Positions 27,316 through 36,725 are shown, numbered from the stretch's first letter. The stretch is 64,000 nt of DNA from Alphaproteobacteria bacterium (GCA_013389115.1 JACADY010000015.1:1-64000), one strand, 5' to 3'. Translations and numbers: made by a program. The notes: a model not told the origin generated them from the sequence alone.

Positions 27316-28610
27316 GCATCGCGGGCGAAGCGAGCCTGCGGCTCTATCGGGCCGTGACGTCGGTTGCCGAACCGCTCGCGCAGTTCCTGCTGCGGCATCG
27401 CGCGACGCAGGGCAAGGAAAGCAGCGAGCGCCTGCCCGAGCGTGTGGGGCTTTCCCATCGCGCGCGGCCGGACGGCGCGCTTGTCTGGGTGCATGGGGCG
27501 AGCGTGGGCGAATCGCTTTCCGCCCTTCCCCTCATCGAGGCCTTGCTCGCCCAATACCCCAACGCGCATGCGCTCGTGACGACGGGAACCGTGACCTCGG
27601 CGGCGCCGATGGCCGATCGCCTGCCGGCACGGGCCTTTCACCAGTTCGTGCCCGTTGACAGCCCTCGCTTCGTGCGCCGCTTCCTTGATCACTGGCGGCC
27701 GGATCTGGCGTTGTGGCTCGAATCCGAGTTCTGGCCCAATCTCCTGCTCGAGGCCGAGGCGCGGGGTATCGCCATCGCCCTTGTCAATGGCCGCTTATCG
27801 GAGCGGAGTTTCAAGGGCTGGCAGCGTGCCCGGCCCGTATTCCGGCGCCTCATCGACGCGTTCAGTCTTATCCTTGCCCAGGACAAAGCGACGGCCGAGC
27901 GGCTGTCGGCGCTGGGCGCGCGCGATCCCATTGTTACCGGCAATCTGAAGACCGACGCCGAGAAGCTGCCCGTCGATGAGACCGCCCTTCGGGTCCTGCG
28001 CGAGTTGATCGGCGCGAGGCCCCTATGGCTCGCCGCGAGCACACATCCGGGCGAAGACCTGCCGGTGGCGGAGGCGGCCCGCGCGGTGCGGGCGCAAATT
28101 CCCGATGCGCTTCTCATTCTGGTGCCGCGGCACCCGGCAAGGGGGCCGGGCATCGCCGAAGCGCTGCGCGAGGCGGGCGAACATGTCGCAAGGCGGGGCG
28201 CGGGCGAGGCTTTGCAACCCCAAACGCAGATCTATCTCGCCGATACGCTGGGCGAGTTGGGGCTTTACTACAGGCTCGCGCCCGTCGCCTTTGTCGGCGG
28301 CAGTCTCGTTCCGCATGGCGGGCAAAACCCCTATGAACCTGCGCGGCTCGGCGTCACGATCCTGCATGGCCCGCATATCGCGAATTTCGCCGACGCCTAT
28401 CGCGCACTCGATGGTGTGCAGGGCGCCATCGCGGTCAATTCAGCCCGCGCGCTCGGCGAGGCCGTGGGGGGCCTCCTCCTTGACGAGACGGCCCGCAGCC
28501 AGATCGCGGCGCGCGCCGCCGAGGCGCTGGCAGGCGGGCAGGCGCTTGGCGCGACGCTTGCGGCGCTGGGGCCGCTTTGCCGGCAAAGGCTTGCGCATGC
28601 GGGCGCCTGA
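27312..28610 (+). CDS. waaA: 3-deoxy-D-manno-octulosonic acid transferase
   Basis: WaaA (KdtA) adds Kdo sugars to the lipid A precursor on the cytoplasmic face of the inner membrane. The 432-residue GT-B protein shows VWVHGASVGESLSALPLIEAL (with the essential Glu), ALWLESEFWPNLLLEAE, ALVNGRLSERSFKGW, and AFVGGSLVPHGGQNPYEPA in the donor-binding half. Overlaps DUF374 by 4 bp and lpxK by 14 bp. The N-terminal helix LRLYRAVTSVAEPLAQFLL is the membrane association segment. Confidence 0.96.
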   Translation: MSIAGEASLRLYRAVTSVAEPLAQFLLRHRATQGKESSERLPERVGLSHRARPDGALVWVHGASVGESLSALPLIEALLAQYPNAHALVTTGTVTSAAPMADRLPARAFHQFVPVDSPRFVRRFLDHWRPDLALWLESEFWPNLLLEAEARGIAIALVNGRLSERSFKGWQRARPVFRRLIDAFSLILAQDKATAERLSALGARDPIVTGNLKTDAEKLPVDETALRVLRELIGARPLWLAASTHPGEDLPVAEAARAVRAQIPDALLILVPRHPARGPGIAEALREAGEHVARRGAGEALQPQTQIYLADTLGELGLYYRLAPVAFVGGSLVPHGGQNPYEPARLGVTILHGPHIANFADAYRALDGVQGAIAVNSARALGEAVGGLLLDETARSQIAARAAEALAGGQALGATLAALGPLCRQRLAHAGA

Positions 28611-29583
28611 GTTCTGGTATCCCGCGCGGCCCGGCACGCCCTGGCAGGCACTCTTGCTCTCACCGCTCAGCGCGCTTTACGCCTTTGGCGGCGCGCTCAG
28701 AGCCGCGTTGGCGCAACCATTCGATGCGGGCATTCCCGTCATCTGCATCGGCAATCTGACGGCCGGCGGCACGGGCAAGACGCCCGTTGCGATCGCCGTC
28801 ATCGCGCGACTGAAGGCGCTGGGACATCGGCCCTTCGCGCTGACGCGCGGCTATGGCGGAACGATGAGCGGGCCGATACTCCTCGACCCCTTGCGGCACG
28901 ATGCACGTGCGGCGGGGGACGAGCCGCTGCTGCTTGCGCGGCATGCGCCGACCATCATCAGCGCGCGGCGGCCGCAAGGCGCGCGCCTTGCCCGGGAGAG
29001 GGGCGCGAGCGTCATCGTCATGGATGACGGCTTTCAGAACCCAACGCTGAAGAAAACCCTGTCGCTCGCCGTCATCGATGCGGGCGTGATGTTCGGCAAC
29101 GGGTTCGTCATTCCGGCGGGGCCATTGCGCGAGCCCGCCGCCATCGGCCTCAAGCGGGCGGATGCCATCATCCTCATGGGCGAAGGCGCGGCGCATCTCG
29201 ACGCGCGCGGCAAGCCCTGCCTTCGCGCCCGGCTTACCCCCGCGCCCGAGGCGGCAGCGCTTTCAGGCGCGCGGGTGCTTGCCTTTGCCGGGATCGGGCG
29301 GCCGGAAAAATTCTTCGCCACGCTCAAGGATCTGGGCGCGATCATCACAGCCACCGCCGCGTTTCCCGATCACCACGCCTACAACGCTGGCGAGCTTGAA
29401 CAGGTGTTGCAACAAGCCCGTGCGCTTGACGCCCTTGCCGTCACGACCGAAAAAGACGCGGTCAGAATACCCGCAGCGCTGCGCGGCGCCTTCCGCGTGG
29501 CACAAGTTTCGGCACAATTCGACGAGCCCGATGCCCTCGACCGGCTCCTCGTTCACGCAACAGGCGCACAAACACCTTCATGA
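28597..29583 (+). CDS. lpxK: Tetraacyldisaccharide 4'-kinase
   Basis: LpxK phosphorylates the 4' position of the lipid A disaccharide. The track's 492-residue frame starts within waaA in another frame; the true start is the ATG at 28597 (MRAPEFWYPARPGTP), giving 328 residues. The Walker A is NLTAGGTGKTPVAIAVI. SVIVMDDGFQNPTLKKTL carries the catalytic Asp-Asp region, and FPDHHAYNAGELEQ and TTEKDAVRIP are the usual C-terminal motifs. A membrane-associated N-terminus (LLLSPLSALYAFGGALR) is present. It overlaps the next gene by 4 bp. Confidence 0.95.
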   Translation: MRAPEFWYPARPGTPWQALLLSPLSALYAFGGALRAALAQPFDAGIPVICIGNLTAGGTGKTPVAIAVIARLKALGHRPFALTRGYGGTMSGPILLDPLRHDARAAGDEPLLLARHAPTIISARRPQGARLARERGASVIVMDDGFQNPTLKKTLSLAVIDAGVMFGNGFVIPAGPLREPAAIGLKRADAIILMGEGAAHLDARGKPCLRARLTPAPEAAALSGARVLAFAGIGRPEKFFATLKDLGAIITATAAFPDHHAYNAGELEQVLQQARALDALAVTTEKDAVRIPAALRGAFRVAQVSAQFDEPDALDRLLVHATGAQTPS

Positions 29584-30575
29584 GCGCTCCTGCCATCAAA
29601 CGTCCGCCGCGACGGACATCGCCCGCGATGCAGCTCCTCTATCTGCTGGAAGCTGGCGCGTTCTATGCGCTGATGGGGTTCTTCCGTATCCTGGGGCCGC
29701 GGACAGCCTCACACGCGGGCGGGGCCTTTGCGCGCTTTCTTGGCCCGCGCATCGCCGTGTCGCGGCGCGCGGAGGAGAATCTCAAGCGAGCGATGCCCGA
29801 ACTCTCAGCACCACAGCGCCAGGCGATCATCGCCGATATGTGGGAAAATCTCGGGCGCACATTCGCCGAATACGCGCATCTCGACTGGTTCCACTCGACG
29901 GGCGATGACGCGCAGATCACGGTTGAAGGGGAAGAGCATTTCCGCGAGGCGATCGCGCGCGGCGATGGCGTTATCATGGTGTCCGGTCATTTCGCCAATT
30001 GGGAATTGCTGCTGATCGGCGCTCGCCAGCGGGGCTTTCGCGGCGGCACGGTCTATCGGCCGCTCAACAACCCTTACGTCAATGCCTATATCGAGCGGCA
30101 GCGACGCCTCTATGCGCTCGATGAGCAGATCCCCAAGGGAGGCGAAGGCGTGCGGCGGATCATCAGTGTACTGAAGAACAAGGGCATCCTTGGCATGCTG
30201 ATCGATCAGAAGATGAACGATGGCCTGCCCGTGCCCTTTTTCGGCATTCCCGCCATGACGCCGACAGCGGCGGTGCAACTTGCCATGCGCTATGGCGGAA
30301 CGCTCGTACCCGCCTCCATCCGGCGGACGGACAAGACGCGCTTCGTGCTGAAAGTCTTCCCCGCGATCGACATTCCAAGGACGGGTACGCGCAACAATGA
30401 CGTGCGCGCGGCGCTCGGCGAACTCAACCGCTTCCTCGAAGCGCGGATCCGCGAGGCGCCCTCTCAGTGGCTCTGGCTGCACCGGCGCTGGCCGGACGAA
30501 GCGACGGCGGCCCGGCTCAAGAAGGCATCGGACCTGCCGCAAGCTGAGGGTCGAGACGTTCCTGAAACCAATTGA
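29580..30575 (+). CDS. lpxL: Lipid A lauroyl-type acyltransferase (LpxL/HtrB family)
   Basis: LpxL-type enzymes add a secondary acyl chain to Kdo2-lipid A. The 331-residue product contains the His-x4-Glu motif in VSGHFANWELLLI, followed by VYRPLNNPYVNAYIERQR, GILGMLIDQKMNDGLPVPFFG (the Asp-Gln segment) and WLWLHRRWP. The N-terminal membrane helix is LLYLLEAGAFYALMGFF. Final gene of the lipid A operon. Its 3' end overlaps the convergent M23 peptidase gene by 59 bp, an unusual tail-to-tail overlap. Which acyl chain it adds is not shown. Confidence 0.93.
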   Translation: MSAPAIKRPPRRTSPAMQLLYLLEAGAFYALMGFFRILGPRTASHAGGAFARFLGPRIAVSRRAEENLKRAMPELSAPQRQAIIADMWENLGRTFAEYAHLDWFHSTGDDAQITVEGEEHFREAIARGDGVIMVSGHFANWELLLIGARQRGFRGGTVYRPLNNPYVNAYIERQRRLYALDEQIPKGGEGVRRIISVLKNKGILGMLIDQKMNDGLPVPFFGIPAMTPTAAVQLAMRYGGTLVPASIRRTDKTRFVLKVFPAIDIPRTGTRNNDVRAALGELNRFLEARIREAPSQWLWLHRRWPDEATAARLKKASDLPQAEGRDVPETN

Positions 30576-31350
30576 GACGCCAGCACAGATGTGGGCCGGT
30601 CGCCCGGCCAGTCTTGCCGACCGCACCGAGGACGTCGCCCCGCGCGAGGCGGTCGCCGACCTTCACATCCATCCGGCTCATATGCAGATAGGACGTCGAA
30701 ATGCCATGCCCGTGATCGAGGATCGCGGTTGCGCCCGTGTAGTAAAGATCAGGTTCGGCCATAGCAACGATGGCATCCATGGGGGCGTGGATGTCGGAGC
30801 CCTCGGGCGCAGCGATATCGACGCCGAAATGGGGGCGGCGCGGCTCCCCGTTCAAGATGCGCTGACTGCCATAAACGCCGGAGATGGGACCGCGCAGGGG
30901 CCAATCGAGGCCTTGGACAAACCACTCAGCCTCGGTATCGCGGGCGCGGGCGGCGCCGATGAGCGCATTGTCGCGCTTGATGCGGGCAAGGACTTCGGCG
31001 GGCGGCGTTACCATCGCGTCGGGCAGTCCATCGATCTTCTGAACTTGATACTCGCGCTGCTCGATCGCGAGGGGGATCCTTTCCACCTTTCCGTCAACCC
31101 AGGTGACGGAAAGGAGCGCCTCCTTGCCCTGGTCGCGGCCAAAGCCGAAGGCGAAGTAACGGTTCTTCGAGAGGCGCAAGGGCTTGTCGTCGAGCGCGAC
31201 TGTGCCTTCGCCTTCGAGCCTGCCAATGATCAGACCGCCCTGCTTCAGAGGACCGACAAGGCCTGGTCCCGCGCGAACCGGCGATGTCAGGATGCCAGAC
31301 ATGCCCGCCGACAGCGCCCCCAGCAGAATTGTCCGGCGTGGCAGATCCAT
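30517..31350 (-). CDS. M23 family (LytM-like) peptidase with variant HxC metal motif
   Basis: Putative periplasmic peptidoglycan endopeptidase or activator. The start used is the ATG at 31350 (MDLPRRTILLGALSAGMSG), giving 277 residues with a twin-Arg-like signal peptide. The first zinc ligands are in PHFGVDIAAPEGSDIHAP (HxxxD). TSYLHMSRMDVKVGD and VGKTGRATGPHLCWRL complete the fold, but the usual HxH motif is HLC, putting Cys where the second His ligand lies. Cys can bind zinc, and I recall this variant in other alphaproteobacterial proteins, but activity is uncertain. It sits 4 bp after DUF2093 and in an operon with xseA. Confidence 0.88.
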   Translation of the reverse strand: MDLPRRTILLGALSAGMSGILTSPVRAGPGLVGPLKQGGLIIGRLEGEGTVALDDKPLRLSKNRYFAFGFGRDQGKEALLSVTWVDGKVERIPLAIEQREYQVQKIDGLPDAMVTPPAEVLARIKRDNALIGAARARDTEAEWFVQGLDWPLRGPISGVYGSQRILNGEPRRPHFGVDIAAPEGSDIHAPMDAIVAMAEPDLYYTGATAILDHGHGISTSYLHMSRMDVKVGDRLARGDVLGAVGKTGRATGPHLCWRLNWFQERLDPQLAAGPMPS

Positions 31351-31354
31351 GGCG

Positions 31355-31570
31355 TCAGCTGACCTTGCCGGAAAGGCGCTCGCGATAGCGGGCGTGGGCG
31401 AGTTCGGGGGTCGCGTAGGCCTCCTGATAGTCGACGCTCCAGTAACGGAGCTGATCGAGGGGAATGTGCTGGCCTGACACCGCGCACACGACATAGGAGC
31501 CGGGCGCGACGACGTAGTACTCGCCATCCCGGTATTCGACTTTGGCAGGGCCTGAGTAGATCTTGTGCAT
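31355..31570 (-). CDS. DUF2093 family protein
   Basis: A 71-residue protein starting MHKIYSGPAKVEYRDGEYYVV with VAPGSYVVCAVSGQHIPLDQLRYW and a C-terminal EAYATPELAHARYRE. This is the small alphaproteobacterial family DUF2093; function unknown. Two Cys are not paired in a metal motif (only one is visible). It lies 29 bp after xseA and 4 bp before the M23 gene, an arrangement often seen near lpxK. Confidence 0.88.
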   Translation of the reverse strand: MHKIYSGPAKVEYRDGEYYVVAPGSYVVCAVSGQHIPLDQLRYWSVDYQEAYATPELAHARYRERLSGKVS

Positions 31571-31599
31571 GGATTCAGTCTAACGCTTGTTCCTTAAAA

Positions 31600-33042
31600 T
31601 CAGAAGAGCGTGCCCTGCCCGCCTTTCCGGGGAGGTGCCGTTTTCGGGCGGCGTTGCGGCTGCGGCATCGCCTCGCCCTCGCTTGCGGCCGTGGCGGGCG
31701 CGTCCCCGTCGGCGAAGGTGATCCTCAAAGGCTCTCCGGCATGGATTTGAGCCGCAAGCCGGCGCAACTGCCCGTCCGCTCCGCGCACCACGGCAAAGCC
31801 GCGCGTCAGGGTGGCGCGATAGCTCAAGGTCTCGGCCAGGCGCGCGGCGGCGGTCAGCGCCCGCTCGGCATTCTCCAGGCGGCGGCGCGTCGCCAGTACC
31901 TGGCGGCGCGAGAGATCGGTCAGGCGATCGGCGCCGCGGCGCATGGCTTCTGAAATGAGGCGCGGGGTCATCTTGGCGCCCGTCTCGGCAAGGCGGGTCT
32001 GCTGGCGCTGAACGAGGCGGAAGAGGCCCGCGGCAAGGCGCGTCGAGGCAAGGTCGAGACGCTGGGCCTGGCTTGCCATCAGATCCTCTCGCCGCGGCAG
32101 CGCGCGGGTGAGATCCTGGAGGCGCGTGCGGCGCTGGTCGAGCGCACGGTGCATGCCCCTCAAGAGGCGCTGTTCAAGCCCTAAAGTCTGAGCCTTGAGC
32201 TCTGCGCGCACGGGCACGGCCAGTTCTGCGGCCGCTGTCGGGGTCGGCGCGCGCATATCCGCGGCGAAGTCGATCAGGGTCGTGTCGGTCTCATGGCCCA
32301 CGGCCGCTATGAGCGGAATGGCGCTCGCGGCCGCCGCGCGCACGACACCCTCCTCATTGAAAGCCATGAGGTCTTCGAAGGAGCCGCCACCCCTTGCCAC
32401 GATGATCAGGTCCGGGCGCGGCACGGCGCCCCCTTCCCGCAACGCGTTGAAGCCGCGGATGGCGGCCGCGACCTCGCCAGCGGCGCGCTCGCCCTGCACG
32501 GCTACCGGCCAAAGCAAGACGCGGCGCGGGAAGCGATCGGCGAGGCGATGGAGAATATCGCGGATGACGGCGCCCGTGGGCGAAGTGATAACGCCGATCA
32601 CCTCGGGCAGGAAGGGAAGGCTTTTCTTGCGCGCGGCGTCGAAGAGGCCCTCGGCGGCGAGCTTGCGCTTGCGCTCATCCAGAAGCTTCATGAGCGCGCC
32701 GAGCCCGGCCAGTTCCAGGCGCTCGATCACGAGCTGGTACTTGGACTGGCCGGGAAAGGTGGTGATGCGACCGGTCGCGATCACCTCAAGCCCCTGTTCT
32801 GGCGCAACGGCAAGGCGTGCGGCCGTTCCCTTCCAGATGACACCCGCGATCACGGCGCCCTCGTCCTTCAGGTCCAGATAGATGTGGCCGCTCGTGTGGC
32901 GCTTCACCGGCCCCAACTCGCCACGCACGCGCACAAAGGGGAATGCGTCCTCCACCGTGCGCTTGAGCGCGCGGGAGAGCTCGCTCACGCTATATTCGCG
33001 CGTATTGGCGAGGGGCTGGCCGCTGCCTTCCGATTCAGTCAT
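31600..33042 (-). CDS. xseA: Exodeoxyribonuclease VII large subunit
   Basis: XseA is the catalytic subunit of exonuclease VII, which degrades single-stranded DNA from both ends. I start at the ATG at 33042 (MTESEGSGQPLANT), 480 residues, rather than six codons upstream. The N-terminal OB-fold part (YSVSELSRALKRTVEDAF, VRGELGPVKRHTSGHIYLDL) is followed by the catalytic domain with GVITSPTGAVIRDIL, ARGGGSFEDLMAFNEE and AVGHETDTTLIDFAADMRAPTP, then a long coiled-coil region. The tail is basic (PQRRPKTAPPRKGGQG). It is divergent from purD. The small subunit xseB is not in this window. Confidence 0.95.
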   Translation of the reverse strand: MTESEGSGQPLANTREYSVSELSRALKRTVEDAFPFVRVRGELGPVKRHTSGHIYLDLKDEGAVIAGVIWKGTAARLAVAPEQGLEVIATGRITTFPGQSKYQLVIERLELAGLGALMKLLDERKRKLAAEGLFDAARKKSLPFLPEVIGVITSPTGAVIRDILHRLADRFPRRVLLWPVAVQGERAAGEVAAAIRGFNALREGGAVPRPDLIIVARGGGSFEDLMAFNEEGVVRAAAASAIPLIAAVGHETDTTLIDFAADMRAPTPTAAAELAVPVRAELKAQTLGLEQRLLRGMHRALDQRRTRLQDLTRALPRREDLMASQAQRLDLASTRLAAGLFRLVQRQQTRLAETGAKMTPRLISEAMRRGADRLTDLSRRQVLATRRRLENAERALTAAARLAETLSYRATLTRGFAVVRGADGQLRRLAAQIHAGEPLRITFADGDAPATAASEGEAMPQPQRRPKTAPPRKGGQGTLF

Positions 33043-33112
33043 GGTCCTGCCATGATACAAACTGGCAGGGCCGCGCGCCCAGGACTAAATCACGCGAAGG
33101 AGACAGCTTGAG

Positions 33113-34399
33113 ATGCATGTGCTGGTGATCGGTTCGGGCGGGCGAGAGCATGCGCTTTGCTGGGCTATCGCCAAGAGCCCGCTGTGCGGCCGGCTTTCAG
33201 CCGTGCCCGGCAATGGCGGCATCGCGGAGATCGCCACCTGCCTGCTGCTCGATCCGCTCGATTTTGCCGGCATCACCGCCTTCTGCCGGGCGGAGAATGT
33301 CGGGCTCGTCGTTGTCGGCCCCGACGCACCGCTGGCGGAGGGGATCGTCGATCACCTGGAGGCGGCGGGGATCAAGGCCTTTGGCCCCACGGCCGGCGCG
33401 GCACGGCTTGAAAGCTCAAAGGGCTTCACCAAAGACCTGTGCACCGATGCCGGTATCCCAACAGCCCGGTACCAGCGCTTCGCCAGCGCGGCAGCGGCAA
33501 TGGCCTATGTGAAGGACCATCCGCTGCCGGTCGTCATCAAGGCGGACGGGCTTGCGCTTGGTAAGGGCGTCATCATCGCCACGACCCGCGCGGAGGCCGA
33601 AGCCGCGGTGTCGATCATGTTCGCGGGAGAATTCGGGGCGGCCGGACATACAGTCGTGATCGAAGAATTCCTTGAGGGCGAAGAAGCGAGCTTCTTTGTG
33701 CTCAGCGATGGGGAGACGGCGTTGCCGCTCGCATCCGCGCAGGACCACAAACGCGCCTTCGACGGCGATACCGGTCCCAATACCGGCGGCATGGGCGCCT
33801 ATTCCCCCGCGCCCGTCATGACCGAGGCCGTCACGGCGCAGGTGATGCGCGCCATCATCACGCCGACGCTCGATGCCATGCGAGCGATGGGATGCCCGTT
33901 CAAGGGCGTGCTCTATGCCGGCCTCATGATCACCGCCACCGGACCCAAGCTCATCGAATACAATGCCCGGTTCGGCGACCCGGAGGCGCAGGTGCTGATG
34001 CTGCGGCTAAAATCCGACCTCCTGCCCGCCCTCATCGCGGCCCGCGAGGGAAGGCTCAAGGAGATCGCGCTTTCCTGGTCTGAGGAAACCGCCATCAGCG
34101 TCGTCATGGCGAGCCGGGGCTATCCCGGGAGGTATCAGAAGGGATCGGTCATCAAAGGACTCGATAAGGCAGCCACCCTCCCCAACGTCACCGTTTTTCA
34201 TGCCGGCACGCAGCGGCGGTCCGACGGGGCGGTCACCGCCAATGGCGGGCGGGTGCTCAACATTTGTGCCACAGGCTCGGGCATCGCCGAGGCCCGCGGA
34301 CGCGCCTATGACGCCGTCAGGCTCATCGATTGGCCTGAAGGCTTCTGCCGCAACGATATCGGCTGGCGGGCGCTTGTGCGGCTTGAGCCCAAGGCGTGA
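33113..34399 (+). CDS. purD: Phosphoribosylamine-glycine ligase
   Basis: PurD (GARS) joins glycine to phosphoribosylamine in the second step of purine synthesis. The 428-residue ATP-grasp protein begins MHVLVIGSGGREHALCWAIA, typical of PurD, and has SKGFTKDLCTDAGIPTARY, VVIKADGLALGKGVIIA, EEFLEGEEASFFVLSDG, GPNTGGMGAYSPAPVMT and IEYNARFGDPEAQVLM. It reads divergently from xseA over a 70-bp gap. The kinase-like genes start 56 bp downstream, so they may share its transcript. Confidence 0.97.
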   Translation: MHVLVIGSGGREHALCWAIAKSPLCGRLSAVPGNGGIAEIATCLLLDPLDFAGITAFCRAENVGLVVVGPDAPLAEGIVDHLEAAGIKAFGPTAGAARLESSKGFTKDLCTDAGIPTARYQRFASAAAAMAYVKDHPLPVVIKADGLALGKGVIIATTRAEAEAAVSIMFAGEFGAAGHTVVIEEFLEGEEASFFVLSDGETALPLASAQDHKRAFDGDTGPNTGGMGAYSPAPVMTEAVTAQVMRAIITPTLDAMRAMGCPFKGVLYAGLMITATGPKLIEYNARFGDPEAQVLMLRLKSDLLPALIAAREGRLKEIALSWSEETAISVVMASRGYPGRYQKGSVIKGLDKAATLPNVTVFHAGTQRRSDGAVTANGGRVLNICATGSGIAEARGRAYDAVRLIDWPEGFCRNDIGWRALVRLEPKA

Positions 34400-34455
34400 T
34401 CCCCTTAACTTCAGGGGCCCAATAATTCAAAAAGACGTCCAAACGAGGAAAGCCC

Positions 34456-35550
34456 ATGAGTTCTGAGGCGCCATCCCGGCAGGAGCAATTCTCCGGAACG
34501 AAGGAAGTTGCCGACGCGCTGCGCTTCGATGAGCAAAGGCTTCTGCCTTGGCTCGCCGCGCATGTGCCGGGCTTCTCCGGGCCGCTCAGCGTTCGGCAGT
34601 TCAAAGGCGGGCAATCGAACCCCACCTATCAACTCGTCACGCCGGGGCAGAAATATGTGATGCGCCGCAAGCCGCCGGGCAAGCTCTTGCCCTCCGCGCA
34701 TGCGGTCGATCGTGAGTTCAGGGTCATTTCAGCACTGCACAAGGTCGGCTTTCCGGTGCCGAAGCCGTTTGCTCTTTGTACGGACGAAAGCGTCGCCGGG
34801 ACCATGTTCTATGTGATGGAGATGGTCGAGGGCCGCGTTTTGTGGGAGCCTTTGCTGCCCGGCATGGACCCGCAAGGGCGTGCGGCCACCTATGATGCGA
34901 TGAACGCGACGCTCGCCCAGCTTCATTCCTATGACTACAAGGCGCTCGGCCTTGAGGATTTCGGCAAGCCGGGAAACTATTTCGCGCGGCAGATTTCACG
35001 CTGGGGCAAGCAATATGTCGCTTCAGAAACCGAAACGATCGCGGAGATGAACCGCCTCCTTGCCTGGCTGCCCGACCATATTCCGCCTGGCGAGCGCAGC
35101 ACGATCGTTCATGGCGATTTCAGGCTCGACAACGTGATCCTGCATCCGAGCGAGCCGCGCGTGATTGCCGTGCTCGACTGGGAAATCTCCACGATCGGCG
35201 ATCCGCTGGCCGATTTCACCTATCACATCCTGCAATGGCGGATGCCGGGACAGGGCACGGGCGGCGGCACGGGATCGCTCCTCGGAGCGGATCTTGGGGC
35301 GCTGGGCATTCCAAACGAGGAAGCCTATGTCGCATCCTATTGCCGACGCACGGGGCGCGACGGGATCGACAATCTCGACTACTATTTCGCGTATAATTTC
35401 TTCCGCCTCGCCTGCATTCTGCAAGGCATCGTCGGAAGGGTGCGCGACGGGACGGCCGCAAGCGCGCATGCCGTGCAAATGGCGGCTCAGGTGCGACCGC
35501 TTGCCGAACTTGGCTGGCATTTTGCGCAAAGGGCCGGCGCCATCGCCTGA
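34456..35550 (+). CDS. Aminoglycoside phosphotransferase-fold kinase, LvaA/ACAD10/11-kinase-like (copy 1)
   Basis: A 364-residue protein of the APH/ChoK kinase fold. Nucleotide-binding segments are GGQSNPTYQLVTPGQKYVMR and RKPPGKLLPSAHAVDREF; the catalytic loop is HGDFRLDNVILHP (Brenner motif) and the metal site is VIAVLDWEISTIGDPLADF. These match the kinase domain of ACAD10/11 and the bacterial LvaA, which phosphorylate 4-hydroxyacyl-CoA esters. Substrate is inferred. A close paralog follows directly, and an ACAD10/11-like dehydrogenase lies 3 kb further on. Confidence 0.85.
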   Translation: MSSEAPSRQEQFSGTKEVADALRFDEQRLLPWLAAHVPGFSGPLSVRQFKGGQSNPTYQLVTPGQKYVMRRKPPGKLLPSAHAVDREFRVISALHKVGFPVPKPFALCTDESVAGTMFYVMEMVEGRVLWEPLLPGMDPQGRAATYDAMNATLAQLHSYDYKALGLEDFGKPGNYFARQISRWGKQYVASETETIAEMNRLLAWLPDHIPPGERSTIVHGDFRLDNVILHPSEPRVIAVLDWEISTIGDPLADFTYHILQWRMPGQGTGGGTGSLLGADLGALGIPNEEAYVASYCRRTGRDGIDNLDYYFAYNFFRLACILQGIVGRVRDGTAASAHAVQMAAQVRPLAELGWHFAQRAGAIA

Positions 35551-35591
35551 GCCTTTCCTCTATCGTCCCGACCAGCAAGGCAAGGTGCGCC

Positions 35592-36650
35592 ATGAACACT
35601 CTTTCGCCCGACGCCAATGCAGGCCCCGTGAACGCGGCGCACGCGATCGATGAAGCATCCCTCACGCGCTGGTTCTCAGCCCATGTCGAACCGGCGCCCC
35701 AGGGCCTTGCGGTGCGCCAGATCGCGGGCGGGCAATCCAACCCGACCTATCTGCTCGACACCGGGAAGGCGCGCTTTGTCCTGCGCAAAAAGCCTCCCGG
35801 CACGCTGCTCAAGAGCGCGCATCAGGTCGAGCGCGAATACAGGATCATGAAGGCGCTCGATGGGACGGGGGTGCCTGTGCCCAAGGTTCTCGCCCTCTGC
35901 GAGGACGACAGCGTCATCGGAACGCCCTTCTATGTGATGGCATATCTCGACGGCCGGATCTTTCGCGATCCGCAACTCCCCTCGCTTTCACGCGAGGAGC
36001 GCGCGGCCATCTATGATTCCATGAATGCGGTGCTCGCGCGCCTTCACCAAGTCGATGTCGCGGCGGCCAGGCTCTCCGATTTCGGCAAGCCCGGCAATTA
36101 TTTCGAGCGTCAGATCACTCGCTGGATCGCGCAATATCGCGGCGCGCAGACGACGATGATCGAGGCCATGGAGCAGCTTATCGCGTGGATGCCCGCTCAT
36201 ATCCCGGCCGACCAAAGCGTCTCCATCGCGCATGGCGATTTCCGGCTGGAAAACTCCATCTATCACCCGACGGAACCGCGAATGATCGCTGTGCTCGATT
36301 GGGAACTCTCAACGATCGGCCATCCGCTCGCCGATCTTGGCTATAACTGCATGGGCTACCGGATGATCAGCCCGACCCAGAGCGGCCTTCTCGGCCTTGA
36401 TTTCGCGGCGACCGGCATTCCTTCTGAAGAAGACTATGTCAGGGCCTATTGCCGCCGGACGGGGCGCCCCTATCCGATCCCGGACTGGGATTTCTATATC
36501 GGCTTTTCCATCTTCCGCCTGGCGGCGATCGCACAGGGCGTCTACAAGCGCGGCCTTGACGGCAATGCCAGTTCGGAGAAGGCGCGCAGCTATGGCGATG
36601 CCTGCCGCTTTCTTGCTGAGACCGCGTGGAAGCTCGTTTCCAAAACGTAA
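35592..36650 (+). CDS. Aminoglycoside phosphotransferase-fold kinase, LvaA/ACAD10/11-kinase-like (copy 2)
   Basis: A 352-residue tandem paralog of the gene before it, 41 bp downstream. It has GGQSNPTYLLDTGKARFVLR, KKPPGTLLKSAHQVEREYRI, the catalytic loop HGDFRLENSIYHP and MIAVLDWELSTIGHPLADLG. All key residues are kept, so both copies could be active; small changes (Glu for Asp after the loop, His for Asp in the metal-site segment) suggest separate substrates. It ends 75 bp before the histidine kinase gene. Confidence 0.85.
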   Translation: MNTLSPDANAGPVNAAHAIDEASLTRWFSAHVEPAPQGLAVRQIAGGQSNPTYLLDTGKARFVLRKKPPGTLLKSAHQVEREYRIMKALDGTGVPVPKVLALCEDDSVIGTPFYVMAYLDGRIFRDPQLPSLSREERAAIYDSMNAVLARLHQVDVAAARLSDFGKPGNYFERQITRWIAQYRGAQTTMIEAMEQLIAWMPAHIPADQSVSIAHGDFRLENSIYHPTEPRMIAVLDWELSTIGHPLADLGYNCMGYRMISPTQSGLLGLDFAATGIPSEEDYVRAYCRRTGRPYPIPDWDFYIGFSIFRLAAIAQGVYKRGLDGNASSEKARSYGDACRFLAETAWKLVSKT

Positions 36651-36725
36651 ATCCGCGCACTTATGCGTTAGCGTTCGTGAGGGAAAATACCGAACCTTAA
36701 GGCCTAGCGCCTAGATTCGGCGCCG

